32,398 nt of DNA from NCBI GenBank assembly GCA_051453625.1, contig JBOZIK010000001.1, positions 119,581,561-119,613,958 of the forward strand. The letters run 5' to 3'. The number at the start of each line of letters is the position of its first letter. Position 1 is the first letter of the stretch. Shown here in pieces: positions 22,151 through 31,452 of the stretch. The translations under genes were made by a program, and so were the position numbers. This DNA comes from Welwitschia mirabilis (taxonomy: Eukaryota > Gnetophyta > Gnetopsida > Welwitschiales). The notes under the pieces are model-generated. The model ran no database searches. It was not told where the DNA came from and was given only the letters and a program-made list of their open reading frames with translations.

Positions 22151-22930
22151 AAGGAACTCTTTTTTCAACTTAAATGTATGTCACTTTCAATGTGTTTATC
22201 AAGGACTTTCTCTAATATTTTTAGGATTTTTTCAAAGTTTTCATCAAAGATTGAGAAGTCATTCATAAAATTTTAATTGAATCCTCTAACATATCAAAAA
22301 AATACCCATCATTGCATGTTGAAAGGTTTAGAGGGCATTACAAAGTCCAATAGTCATGTGTCTAAATGCAAACTTCAAAAATGTAAATTGAGACTTGTTT
22401 TTACTTGATTCTCACTAGCTATATAAACCTAATTTTTACCACTATATCCATTAAGAAAGTAATAAAAGGTATTTTTTTAAGATTCTATTAAGTATTTGAT
22501 CAAGAAAAGGTAAAAGTTAATGATATTTTTTTATTACTTCATTTAGCTTTCTAAAATTAATACACATTTTCCACTTCCATATTTCTTAAGCACTACTGTC
22601 AAAGGGCTAATCCACTTACTATCAGATATCACATAAATAATTCTAGCATCTATTATTTTAATGATTTCATTCTTTACAATTTTTTTAAGGGATGGGTTTA
22701 GTCTATGTTGGGGTTACCTAACAGGTTTTCATTATCTTTAATGTAGGTTTTATGTTAAACATTGGAAGTATGAATGACTATTAAATCTTTATTGATAATG
22801 CATTAACCTTATAATTCAAAAATAAGATTAAACTTGATTCTTGTTGAGGGAACAGATTCTCATTTATTATTAAAGTTTTATTCTAATCATCCCATAAAAA
22901 GATATATTTCAGTCCATTAGGTAAAGGTTT
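22151..22930 (-). pseudogene. Element B reverse transcriptase, broken
   Basis: The domain starts near 22930 with a LKPLP...YIFLWDD-like stretch typical of Athila/Tat RT. The fingers motif WISPLTVVLKKYGSG lies at about 22570-22620. The catalytic box reads FMNDFSI at 22251-22269: the family FMDD has become FMND, so one catalytic Asp is Asn through a G-to-A change. The RT end with IGIILDHYIFNKGI is near 22110-22150. Stops occur about every 15-30 codons. Confidence 0.85.
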
Positions 22931-22995
22931 TAGATTTAAATTCAGATTTTCAAGTTCTGTTAATTTTTCCTTAGAGTTGACTATCATCTCTGATC

Positions 22996-23009
22996 ATCAT
23001 TTAGATGAC
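22996..23009. repeat. 14-bp palindrome copy between protease and RT
   Basis: ATCATTTAGATGAC, the only copy of the family palindrome lying inside the pol reading region rather than in an LTR, leader or 3' module. Confidence 0.5.
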
Positions 23010-23015
23010 AGGGGT

Positions 23016-23082
23016 GGATGACCTTAGTTAACATGTGAAATCTCAATTGTTTTTAGATGTTAAAATTTTTCATAGAGTATAT
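23016..23082 (+). repeat. 67-bp duplicate, left of N gap
   Basis: Matches 23183-23249 at 65 of 67 positions. It abuts a 100-N gap, as does the 3234-3310 duplicate. Probably overlapping contig ends, with two differences from sequencing error or alleles. Confidence 0.8.
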
Positions 23083-23182
23083 NNNNNNNNNNNNNNNNNN
23101 NNNNNNNNNNNNNNNNNNNNNNNNNNNNNNNNNNNNNNNNNNNNNNNNNNNNNNNNNNNNNNNNNNNNNNNNNNNNNNNNNN
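23083..23182. other. Assembly gap, 100 N
   Basis: Exactly 100 N between near-identical 67-bp flanks; the true gap is probably absent. Confidence 0.95.
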
Positions 23183-23249
23183 GGATGACCTTAGGTAACA
23201 TGTGAAATCTCAATTGTTTTTAGATGTTAAAATTTTTCATAGATTATAT
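23183..23249 (+). repeat. 67-bp duplicate, right of N gap
   Basis: Second copy of 23016-23082, with two substitutions. Confidence 0.8.
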
Positions 23250-23429
23250 TTTCAATTTTTCCATTCTCCTAATCAAAACAGTTAGTTCCTAAATGTTCAT
23301 AGTTGTGTTCATCATCATCAAAAGCTTTCCAAATTTTTTACTTCAAGTAAATCATCATACAAGATAGGCTCATAAATCATTAACCATTTCTCTTTAAGTG
23401 GACGATGTTATAAAAATAATGTTAACTTA

Positions 23430-23840
23430 ATTTATTCCTCTACATTCCACTCATCACCTAGATCTTTTTTAGTAGCATAAAAAACTTTTATGGTAAACAT
23501 TTTATTTTCTAAGTGACACTTCATAATTCTTGTTCTTGTATCAATAATACAATGGAGTACTTCATAAAATGCTCAACCTAGAAGTAGTGGATAACCTCCA
23601 TTATGCTCAACATCAATCACAACCACATCTATTGGATAAAATGATTCCTCAATCTAAATCACCAAATATTTTATTACTCCTAAAAGTTTCTTCATTGATA
23701 TATCTGCCAATTCTAAGATAATATTTGTAGGATCAATTGTTATTTAAAAAATAAGTATATGATAAATGTGTAAAAGCACAATATTAACACTCACTCTTAT
23801 ATCAATTAAGGATTTTTTAATTCTTTTATTTCCTTCTAAT
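23430..23840 (-). pseudogene. Element B aspartic protease, broken
   Basis: The minus strand reads LIDIRVSVNI with the catalytic Asp codon at 23801-23803; the family motif is D-x-G-A-S, so the Gly is Arg and the Ala is Val. The protease body is unusually well preserved after this: IILELADISMKKLLG, EESFYPIDVVVIDVEH, GGYPLLLG and IIDTRTRIMKCHLENK (about 23480-23750). This is the standard protease of Athila/Tat polyproteins, lying between the gag zinc knuckle and RT. Confidence 0.85.
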
Positions 23841-25696
23841 GAACACTAACTATTGGTGGTTTAGAATCCTTAAATTTTGAACAGTTTTGCAAAACTAAGT
23901 TGATCATAGACTGGGCTAAGAAGACTTTACTAGGTATTGTTCATTTTCATTCTTCCTAATTAGATCTTTCCACAACTTAGAATATCTAGGATTTTATTGA
24001 AAAACTTTCTGAAATGTAAATTTATATCTACTTCTTACATTAAGGCTTTAAGATAATCATCAATGATAGGTTTGATATTTAATCTATCACGCCAAGGGGT
24101 AGTAAGTTTCTTTCCTTTATCTTAGGAAGAAATTTTCTTATTAAGATTATCATTAAAGGAGAAGTAAACCTGTGATTTTCTAAAATTTTAGTATCCTCTT
24201 CTTCTTCTTCATCTTTCTTATTATTTTTAGAAGTTGAAGCCTTATGGATAGGAGGTGCTATTTCATTTTCACTTCTTGTCACAACCTTATAATCATTTCT
24301 TACTTCATTAAGGTTTTGTTAAGGTTGTATTGCAAGTGATCCTTATGATCTTTGATTTGCAACTATAGTTTGTTGAAGAACTTTCATTAGATTTTCAATG
24401 TTTGAATTTGTCTTCTCTTGAGATTTTCTTAGTTCATCAATGAAATTTCTAAGTGGATCTTTTGGATTTTGAGAATCTAATATACTTGCTTAATAATTTC
24501 AACCACTTGGTTGGAAGGGAGAGTTATTTATTTAAAAGTTTGCATTCTCAAATCTATACTAAATGGTTGAAAATTTGGATGTTTTATTTAAAAGTTCTTG
24601 AATTTATTCTCAAAATATTTAAAGTTAGTTTGTCCATCTCTCTTAAGTTGAAATTGATTTTGGTTTTGATTTTGATTTATTTTAAAGTTTAAAGACTTTT
24701 AGTTAAAAGCATGTACTTCTTCATAAATTTTCTATTTGTAAGTTGATAATAAAGGGCACTCTTTAGTTACATGATAGTTGTCTTTACACAAATCACAAGT
24801 TGGAACTATATTATTTTTAGTTATCACTTTGCATCTAAAATTATTTTAATATATTTTTCTAATATTATTGTGAAATACTTAATTAATTTGTTAGTTATTT
24901 TTCTATTTTCACTTCATCCTTTTTTTGTTTAACTTATTTAAGATCTTTTATGATTTGACGCATAATATGATTTTATTTAGATGTTGGTTTAGGCTATGTT
25001 TGACTTACTTTTACTAATTCTTCCAACAGCCTCCATGCATTTTCTAAAGTAAGATTCATTAAATTTCTATCACATGAAAAATCTATAAGTTGTTTAATTT
25101 GGCTATTTATTTCATTGTAGAAATAGTCTATTAATTTTCTTAAGTGAATGCATTAATGAGTTTAGAATGAATTGCAATAAAAAACTATTCATAAGTAGTG
25201 TCATATTCTTCATTAGGATGTTGTTCGAAATTTGTATTTCTTTCTTTCTTTTTCTTATTGTTATTGCACTCATAGATCCCTTTATAAAGGCTTCTTAAAC
25301 TTGGTTTCATGTTTTCAAGCTTTTATGAGAAATAGTTCTTAGCCATAATTTGCTTTTCCTTTTAATATGATGGGAAAGATAATCATGTAAGTACCATCAC
25401 TAATTTGGTTTTTTACCATTTCCTAAAGTAAGCACTAATTGCTCTATGTTGACTATATGTTGAAGGGAATCTTCATCATTTTCTCCATTAAAAATAGAAT
25501 ATGTATTTATATTTCTTAACTAGATATTATTACTAGGATATAGGTCACAAGGATTTCGGATTTCATGTTTTTTATTTACAATTAGTTCTTTAAGAGTAAC
25601 ATTAGCATTTGGATTTATCAGGGTAGTAAAGGTTTCTATCATGATAGGGGAGCTAAGTGAAAATAATTATTTCTATTTTTGCATAGAATTTGACAT
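23841..25696 (-). pseudogene. Element B gag with CCHC zinc knuckle, broken
   Basis: The likely start is the ATG at 25694-25696 (MSNSMQ). The retrotransposon gag core is visible near 25030-25150 (LIDFSCDRNLMNLTLENAWR, then LLEELVKVSQ), matching the gypsy gag 'fynGl...ri.id...gg.lm..t..ea..lie' block. A perfect CX2CX4HX4C zinc knuckle lies at 24756-24797 (CDLCKDNYHVTKEC). Between knuckle and protease the minus strand has a Glu/Lys-rich low-complexity stretch at 24190-24230. Gag builds the particle and binds element RNA. Numerous stops and shifts. The short plus-strand frame at 24453-24692 is antisense and not a gene. Confidence 0.8.
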
Positions 25697-26322
25697 TGCA
25701 ACAAAACTATTTTCTTCTAAACTTTCTTTTGAATTTTTTTTTGGAAAAATCAGATTTAGAAATAATAAATGCAGAAAACTCTTATTTCTTAATTCTTAGA
25801 ATATTTTGTATACTTGAATGTTCATACATGGGTTTAGTTCATAGTTGATCAAACCTTATTGGATGTTTTCTTCAATTAGTAGCTGTTCTGTTTGATACTT
25901 CATCTTTTTACTTGAGTTTACTATGTCCTAGCATGCTCAATTCTGTTTCTGTAAGCACCATCTCTATGATCATTCAGATGATGTACCTACACAACATAAG
26001 ATATAAAACACTTAAAAACAAAAAACATAAAAAAAAAGAATCATGAAATAACATAGAATAAAAATTGACAGTCATCCTCTAAGTCATCTTGACGACAAAG
26101 GGGATGATGGGATAAACCCTAGTTCTTATGAAAATAAAAAACCCTAGTTTCATGGGCTATCATCATTACCATCATCTAGACGATGAGGGGGGACAATAAG
26201 GCATTATTTTTAGAAATCTATGGTTCTACTGTAAAGATACAATGCTACTATACACAAATACTTGAACCAAAATTGAAACTACTTATCTGAGTAATGATAA
26301 TCCTCAAACTCTAAGCATTCTT
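25697..26322 (-). other. Element B 5' leader with three palindromes
   Basis: About 625 bases between the primer site and gag. Three palindrome copies lie here: ATCATTCAGATGAT (25969-25982), GTCATCTTGACGAC (26083-26096) and ATCATCTAGACGAT (26171-26184). Retroelement leaders hold the RNA packaging and dimerisation signals, and self-complementary loops are one way RNAs dimerise; that role here is inference. No gene is visible. Confidence 0.55.
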
Positions 26323-26339
26323 TCCTGGAAATGATGTCA
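26323..26339 (-). other. Decayed primer binding site, tRNA-Asp type
   Basis: The minus strand reads TGACATCATTTCCAGGA, three bases inside the LTR end. Against the tRNA-Asp primer site common in Athila/Tat elements (TGGCGCCGTTGCCGGGGA) all differences but one are G-to-A or C-to-T, mostly at CpG. That one is T for G in the middle. Confidence 0.6.
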
Positions 26340-26342
26340 AGA

Positions 26343-27584
26343 TGTTGCAGCTCATATTTATGCAATATTACATCCTTATTAAATCCTAGATAAATATATG
26401 CACAAACACAACACACTAACATAGATGGGAGTGGACCCAAATGTAATAATTCTATTGAAGGCATAGACGAGAAGAAAGAGAATTGATTCCAAAAAAAATA
26501 TTTATGCACTTTATAAGTAGAACAAAATAACAATGCAAAGTAAACAATAAAAAGGAAACATACTATGCAAATGAGATGAAAGACTAATCTAAATGCAATT
26601 CTATTAAATTACCAAATCAACCTACCATAGAGATTAATCTTGTATAACTTAAATCAATTAAGAAAAGCCATCAATAGACTAAGACCAACCTAAGCTATCA
26701 AGTGCATTAAACAGAATATAAAAATAATGCAAAGTTAATTTAGAAAATGAAATGCAATGCACCTAAACTAATAGTATCAATCTTAACAAAGGTTTCTCTT
26801 ATGAGCTATATCACAGATGAAGCTGTAATAGAATCATAAGCAATATAAACCATAAGGAAGATGCACATAACTAAAAAATATGAAAAGAAAAATAGTGTTT
26901 TTATTATATTCGAACTAACATCCATGTTACAAAGCAGAAGCACCTCAATGAAGGATACACAACCCAACATCAAGGAAAACATTTCTCTACGATAATAAAG
27001 GATGGATCTCCTACCCTTTGATCTCTTGTAATGAGAATTTTTGGTGCTAAAGAAGATAAAGTTAGAGTCAAGTCCAAAGGAGGTATTCATTCCAAATAAA
27101 GACTCTAAAAATAGTAAATACTGACAAACATGGTAAAACCCTAATAATCGCATAAGAGGGTGCATAACACATGGAAAAAATTTAGTGAAGTTTGGTGAAT
27201 GGTTATTTTAGGTGTCATCTTGCTAGTTGTCCGAATGTCATAGAGGACACTACCACATTATACAAGATTTAAATCAACTGCTAGATCAGTCCAGTAAGTG
27301 TCCTAGTTAGCATGAGTTCTTCTATTATTTATATTATCATCTAAACGATGGACTTTATAAAGATGTTTGTTGTGTCAGATCATCCTCTTTAATTATAGGA
27401 TTTCTACTTTAGATAAGAAGTATTGCACTTTGCCTTAAATGCTATCAAATGTAATGAAGATTACATGTTTTTGTGATATTTACCTTAGTCTCTATTATTG
27501 TAAAAAAATAACATATATCTTTCTAATGTCCTCCAAAACTACTCAAAATACCTTATCAAATACATATAATTTGGTAATGCAATA
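26343..27584 (-). repeat. 5' LTR of element B (1242 bp)
   Basis: In sense orientation it starts TATTGCATTACC, with the expected TG changed to TA, and ends CTGCAACA. It is collinear with 13061-14312, for example at the sense 3' end (ACACACTAACATAGATGGGA on the plus strand versus ACACACTAATATAAATGGGA). The primer site is adjacent at the inner edge, marking it as the 5' LTR. It includes a TATA-like box (27353-27362) and a palindrome copy (27336-27349). The minus-strand frames of 84 codons (26279-26533) and 119 codons (26806-27165) fall in the LTR and are not genes. Confidence 0.88.
27353..27362 (-). promoter_or_regulatory. Candidate TATA box of element B 5' LTR
   Basis: CTTTATAAAG about 225 bases into the 5' LTR, at the same place as CTTTATAAAAT in the 3' LTR. 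It would be the active promoter copy of the element. A palindrome copy (27336-27349) follows within a few bases in sense. Confidence 0.4.
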
Positions 27585-27589
27585 ATGAT
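27585..27589 (+). repeat. Target-site duplication (right), ATGAT
   Basis: Matches ATGAT at 13056-13060. From here rightward the DNA should continue the target that was broken at 13060, i.e. the LTR of element A. Confidence 0.75.
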
Positions 27590-27949
27590 TATACTTCATT
27601 GTTAATAATGTTATAGGTTTTCACTTGTACTGTTATCTACAATGAAGTGTGATTTATATAGTAATATAATTAATAGTTAGGAACATGCATGGTACTTCTC
27701 TTTAAACTCGTTCTAGAATAGAGTTGGAAGTTAAAGTTAGGACAAATATTTAAACTTTAATTATGAAAATTTATATATTCATAAACATTGTAAATATGGA
27801 TCAAAGATTTCATCATAAATATTTTTAACCATGCTACCTCTATAGGAAGAATTATTTGGAATTCAAAAGAAAGCCCTAACATACATACAACTCTACTAAT
27901 AATTTTTCTAGGTTTAGATGTATTAATGCTATTAAACCTTTAATGATGT

Positions 27950-28380
27950 AGTCTAACTTCTTGAGTAAGATCATTTCTTCATATTGCTTATATATTCTTC
28001 ATCCTATGGTTTTAAATCTTTGTCTAGATACATTAATGTTTTTGTAAGGTCTCCTCCAACTTTTAGAGCCCTTAGCTATGCTTTTCAAAATTCTCCATAC
28101 TTCATGTAACTCTATAGATGTGGTATTTCCACCACTCATCATGTTTATTAGTTACCTACCTTATGCAGTTAGACCTTTATAGAAAAATCTTAATAATCTC
28201 TAAGTCTTAAAATCATGTTGTTGACATATCTTTAGTAAGTATTTAAATGATTTAAATGTCTTATAAAGATGTTCTTTACCTTCTTCCTAAAAGTCCATGA
28301 TTTTTTTTGCCCTAAGTTCATTACCTTTTTATCCTAGCATGTAGTTTTTCAACAACTATGTGTGAAATCTCTTTGTGGCC
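27950..28380 (-). pseudogene. Gypsy gag fragment of a third element
   Basis: The minus strand carries a recognisable gypsy gag core: EHLYKTFKSFKYLLKICQQH, then FFYKGLTA, LINMMSGGNTTSIELHEVWR and ILKSIAKGSKSW (about 28050-28300). The order matches the 'e.l..a.erfkdLl..cp.h......l...fy.GL......iD...GG.l......ea' pattern of Athila-like gag. It differs from the element B gag, so it belongs to another family. A few stops interrupt it. Its sense 5' end is cut near 28456 by the CACTA-like terminus, and its sense 3' side fades out near 27900. No protease is visible downstream. Confidence 0.7.
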
Positions 28381-28456
28381 TAATGGCATAAGGTTTTAGA
28401 TTTGTTAGACAAGATTTCACTGTTTATTATAAGGAAAAGGGGAAAGTTTCATCTTA

Positions 28457-28740
28457 TACTACAAGAAATATAAGCTTTTAAGGCATTTTTAAAATTCCTT
28501 AAAAGGTCTTAAAAAATGCCTTAACAACTTTTAAGGCATTTAAAGCTTTTAAGGCATTTCTTGGCTTTTAAGGCATTTCTAAGGCATTTAATATAAATGC
28601 CTTAAAATGCCTTTTGAGGCATTTAAATATAAATGCCATGCCTTTTGAGGCTTTATTTAACAAATGATTTAAAAGACCTTTTAAGACTCTAAATTCTATA
28701 AACACCTCAAAAGCCTTTTTGAAGTTTTTTAAAAATAAAT
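28457..28740 (+). mobile_element. CACTA (En/Spm-type) transposon terminus with subterminal repeats
   Basis: TACTACAAGAAA at 28457-28468 matches the plant CACTA terminal inverted repeat CACTACAAGAAA except for a C-to-T at the first base. Immediately inside are about ten copies of AAGGCATTT in both orientations (28477-28650), typical of the subterminal arrays that CACTA transposases bind. The element would extend to the right. I found no matching opposite terminus (TTTCTTGTAGTG) in the window, so it is either truncated or longer than the 3.9 kb available. The 3 bases before it (TTA) would be the target duplication. Confidence 0.7.
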
Positions 28741-30526
28741 TTCTCAAAAGTCGTCACTCGAGGGAATAAAAAATTATAAATCCATTACGATCACTAGATT
28801 TAAGATGATGATATTCTTTGACACATGATTTCCTTCTCTTGATGATGCTCTTATCATAAAAAGTCTTTCTTCCCATAGTAAGAACAACATATCCAAATCT
28901 AGAAGAAGTTATCTAATGATTATTAAAACTTTTAATGACAAAAAGAATTGCAAACATAGTTCTAAAAGTACATCCCATATTAGAATGCTAGTGCTTATTT
29001 GCATTTCATTAAGATGTGCTCGATTCTTTTAGCCATGATAATGAATGTGGATTATAATTTTTATAATTATATTAAACAATGTGAGTACACACTGTCTACA
29101 AGTGTGTGTTGAATTATTGAAATCTCTTAGCCTTCATGATGAATAAATTGATAAGATTATTTTTGTCATTTCTTCATATATACTAAATAAGGTAATGGAT
29201 TTTTTTACTCTTATTGCTAGATATTGTTCAAAAATTCTTTTAGCATAATATGTATTATTAAAAGTAGAAGTCACATATGGATGGTAAAGTTCAAGTAGGA
29301 AATAGATAAGAAAACTATCATATAGCATAGGAAGATGTAATACACAACATAAGTTACCATTCTTTGCCATTGCATAAAACTTCCGATGCAAAGTCTTGTA
29401 GCTAAGATCAATGGAAATGCATTTGATTATCCAAGTAAGGAATTGGAATAATGGATAAAATAGAAATAAAATGCAAATACACACACTTATTTTTCCCAAG
29501 GCAATGTTGATCTCACTTGAAACTAATCAGTATTTAATCAAATGATAAAAGGATTCACTCAATATAGGTTCCATATTTTACATTGCTAAATTGAGAAAAT
29601 AAATGAATAGAGTAATAGATTTAGCATAAACGTATTCCTCTCATCTACCATTACTCTAGCTAATTCCTTCTTTTTGTAACGCATCTCTTATTTACCTCTA
29701 TTGTTAAAACTTCATAAGAAAAACAAGAAGAAATATGACTTAAAATCTTTATTTCATCACTATTAATGCAAGCCATCACTGGCAAAACTACAAAATTGTG
29801 GCCACATGATCTATGAAATACTTCATTTCCATAGACAAAGGTAGTTACCTCTTACTACGTTCATGCTTTACACATTAGAAGAGGAGCATTAAAAATGCTA
29901 CACTATCCTCACATTTTAAAATAATGCCTTCAAGATTTATTGGTAGAAATCACTTCAACCATTAACATCTAGTGGACATTGGTTCTAAATTTTAAAGGAG
30001 GTACAATCATCAGAACATTGTCATTCCTTTAAACCACCCCCATCACACTAACTATGCTATTTTCTTTGATGTATCTATAGGGAAAATAGGATTTTATTAC
30101 CATGACATGTGTGGAACTCTAGAAGAAATTATAATTAAAAATCTATAGACAAAGCCTACCTCACTTCAAATAAAAAGCATTCAAACATTACCACAAGATC
30201 AGAAAAGCAGTAAGCATGATAAAATGCAGACTTTAGTAAACCCAAAATAAAAGATGTAAGTATCCTTACCCTTCTTTCAAGTGTATTATATGATCATCAC
30301 TTAAGAGATTCCTCTTTTCAAGGCCACCATATGAAATATAATGGCAACTCTTTATTATTCTTATTAATCTTAATAATTGTATTCTCCTCCATATGTTGTA
30401 TCACTTTGCATCATACCTAGATTTTACCAATGCTTTTAGACCATAATGGAAGTTTGAGATGTAAAAATCCACAACACGTCTCTCTCATAAACAACCCCAA
30501 TGAAAGACAACTAAATGAATTACTAA
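28741..30526. other. Anonymous region, possibly CACTA interior
   Basis: No domain recognised. The only sizeable clean frame is on the minus strand at 29134-29499 (121 codons), with hydrophobic stretches at its start (ICILFLFYPLFQFLTWII) and middle (FLIYFLLEL). It has no family signature and an A/T-rich genome can give such frames by chance. If the CACTA element is intact this is its noncoding or decayed interior. Confidence 0.3.
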
Positions 30527-30626
30527 NNNNNNNNNNNNNNNNNNNNNNNNNNNNNNNNNNNNNNNNNNNNNNNNNNNNNNNNNNNNNNNNNNNNNNNNNN
30601 NNNNNNNNNNNNNNNNNNNNNNNNNN
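30527..30626. other. Assembly gap, 100 N
   Basis: Exactly 100 N, of unknown true size. The flanks are not duplicated. It lies about 110 bases before the first LRR-like codons, so an upstream part of the LRR gene could be missing here. Confidence 0.95.
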
Positions 30627-30739
30627 ATAATTTCATTTATTACCAAAGCTTTTACTATACTCAGAGGGCCACCAATGTTGTTATTCTTACCTAGTCACAT
30701 CTTGAAACATACAGGTGCCTACCTCACTTTGCTTTATAA

Positions 30740-31452
30740 CTTATCTTACTTTAGCATTTGGGGATGATGAAGGCTTATTCAGATTGCATAATTTAAGAAG
30801 AATTTAAGGTACACTCACTAGAAGTGTAAGGAGACTGTTGGATAGTCTCTGCCATCTTAGCAAATTGGAAAACCTTTTCTTAGCTGGTCGTCAAGATTCG
30901 CAGGAGTTACCAATGTCTATAGGCAATCTCGTCTCCCTTAAATCTTGTGCCTTACATAATGTAAGAGTATGTTGAGCTTACTAGAATCCATCACTAACTT
31001 GAGCTCACTTGAAACACTAGACTTATGTGGTTGTACCTCTCTTAAAAGATTTCTTGATAACTGCATAGACTTTTCATCCCTATGAATCCTGTCATTGAAA
31101 CTAAATAAGATCAGATGATTGCTAGAGAAAATTAATTGTCCATCACTTGTTCATATAAATATCTTCTATTACTACAATGTTGGGTAACTCTTAGAATGAA
31201 TCGTCTACACTTTTCCTTCCTTCAAGTCCATTCTTTGGGTAGGGTATGACAGTTTGCAAGAGCTACCTCAATGGTTTTCTAATATAACCTTTCTACATAG
31301 ACTCTAGTTAAGTAATTGTGAAACAAACTCCCCTCTTTAGAAGAGGTAGATATCAGTGGGAGCGAGATGTTGATAGACTATTAGCTATCAACTCCTTATG
31401 AGAACGATCAAGCAAGTGTGGATATAGGAGTGAGTATTTTTTCGTTTGAGTG
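30740..31452 (+). pseudogene. Leucine-rich-repeat fragment of an NB-LRR-type resistance gene, broken
   Basis: The plus strand encodes about six LRR units of the plant intracellular immune-receptor type (LxxLPxxIGNLxxLxxLxLxxC). First frame (30740-30958): GLFRLHNLRRI, one stop, then SKLENLFLAGRQ and ELPMSIGNLVSLKS. After one frameshift: NLSSLETLDLCGCTSLKRF, FSSL, KINCPSLVHINIFYY, SLQELPQWFSNITFLHRL (to about 31340). After another shift: EEVDISGSEMLIDY and ASVDIGVSIFSFE, ending at a TGA at 31450-31452. Most stops are TGA or TAG at positions where Arg or Gln is expected. No TIR, NB-ARC or kinase domain is seen upstream, so TIR versus CC class cannot be decided. LRR regions sense pathogen effectors or their targets. 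Confidence 0.75.

Larger units (their letters stand above)
13061..27584 (-). mobile_element. Element B: structurally complete Ty3/gypsy (Athila/Tat-like), minus strand
   Basis: It has two LTRs in the same orientation (13061-14312 and 26343-27584), a 5-bp ATGAT duplication at the outer ends, a polypurine tract beside the left LTR and a decayed tRNA-Asp-type primer site beside the right LTR. The 12-kb interior reads on the minus strand in order gag, protease, RT, RNase H, integrase, then a large 3' region made of two tandem module copies. RT before integrase shows gypsy; the primer type, integrase form and long 3' region suggest Athila/Tat. Every domain has stops, so the copy is dead. Three N gaps (17017, 21155, 23083) lie inside. 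By eye the LTRs are roughly 80-85% identical, which implies an old insertion. Confidence 0.88.

Noticed and set aside
26806-27165. 119-codon minus-strand frame
   Set aside because: It lies wholly within the 5' LTR of element B and is not open in the matching part of the 3' LTR.
28469-28650. CRISPR-like or satellite array
   Set aside because: The AAGGCATTT units occur in both orientations with irregular spacing next to a CACTA terminus, which fits transposon subterminal repeats.
30430-30630. Plus-strand frame running into the gap at 30527
   Set aside because: Only 32 real codons with no recognisable motif.
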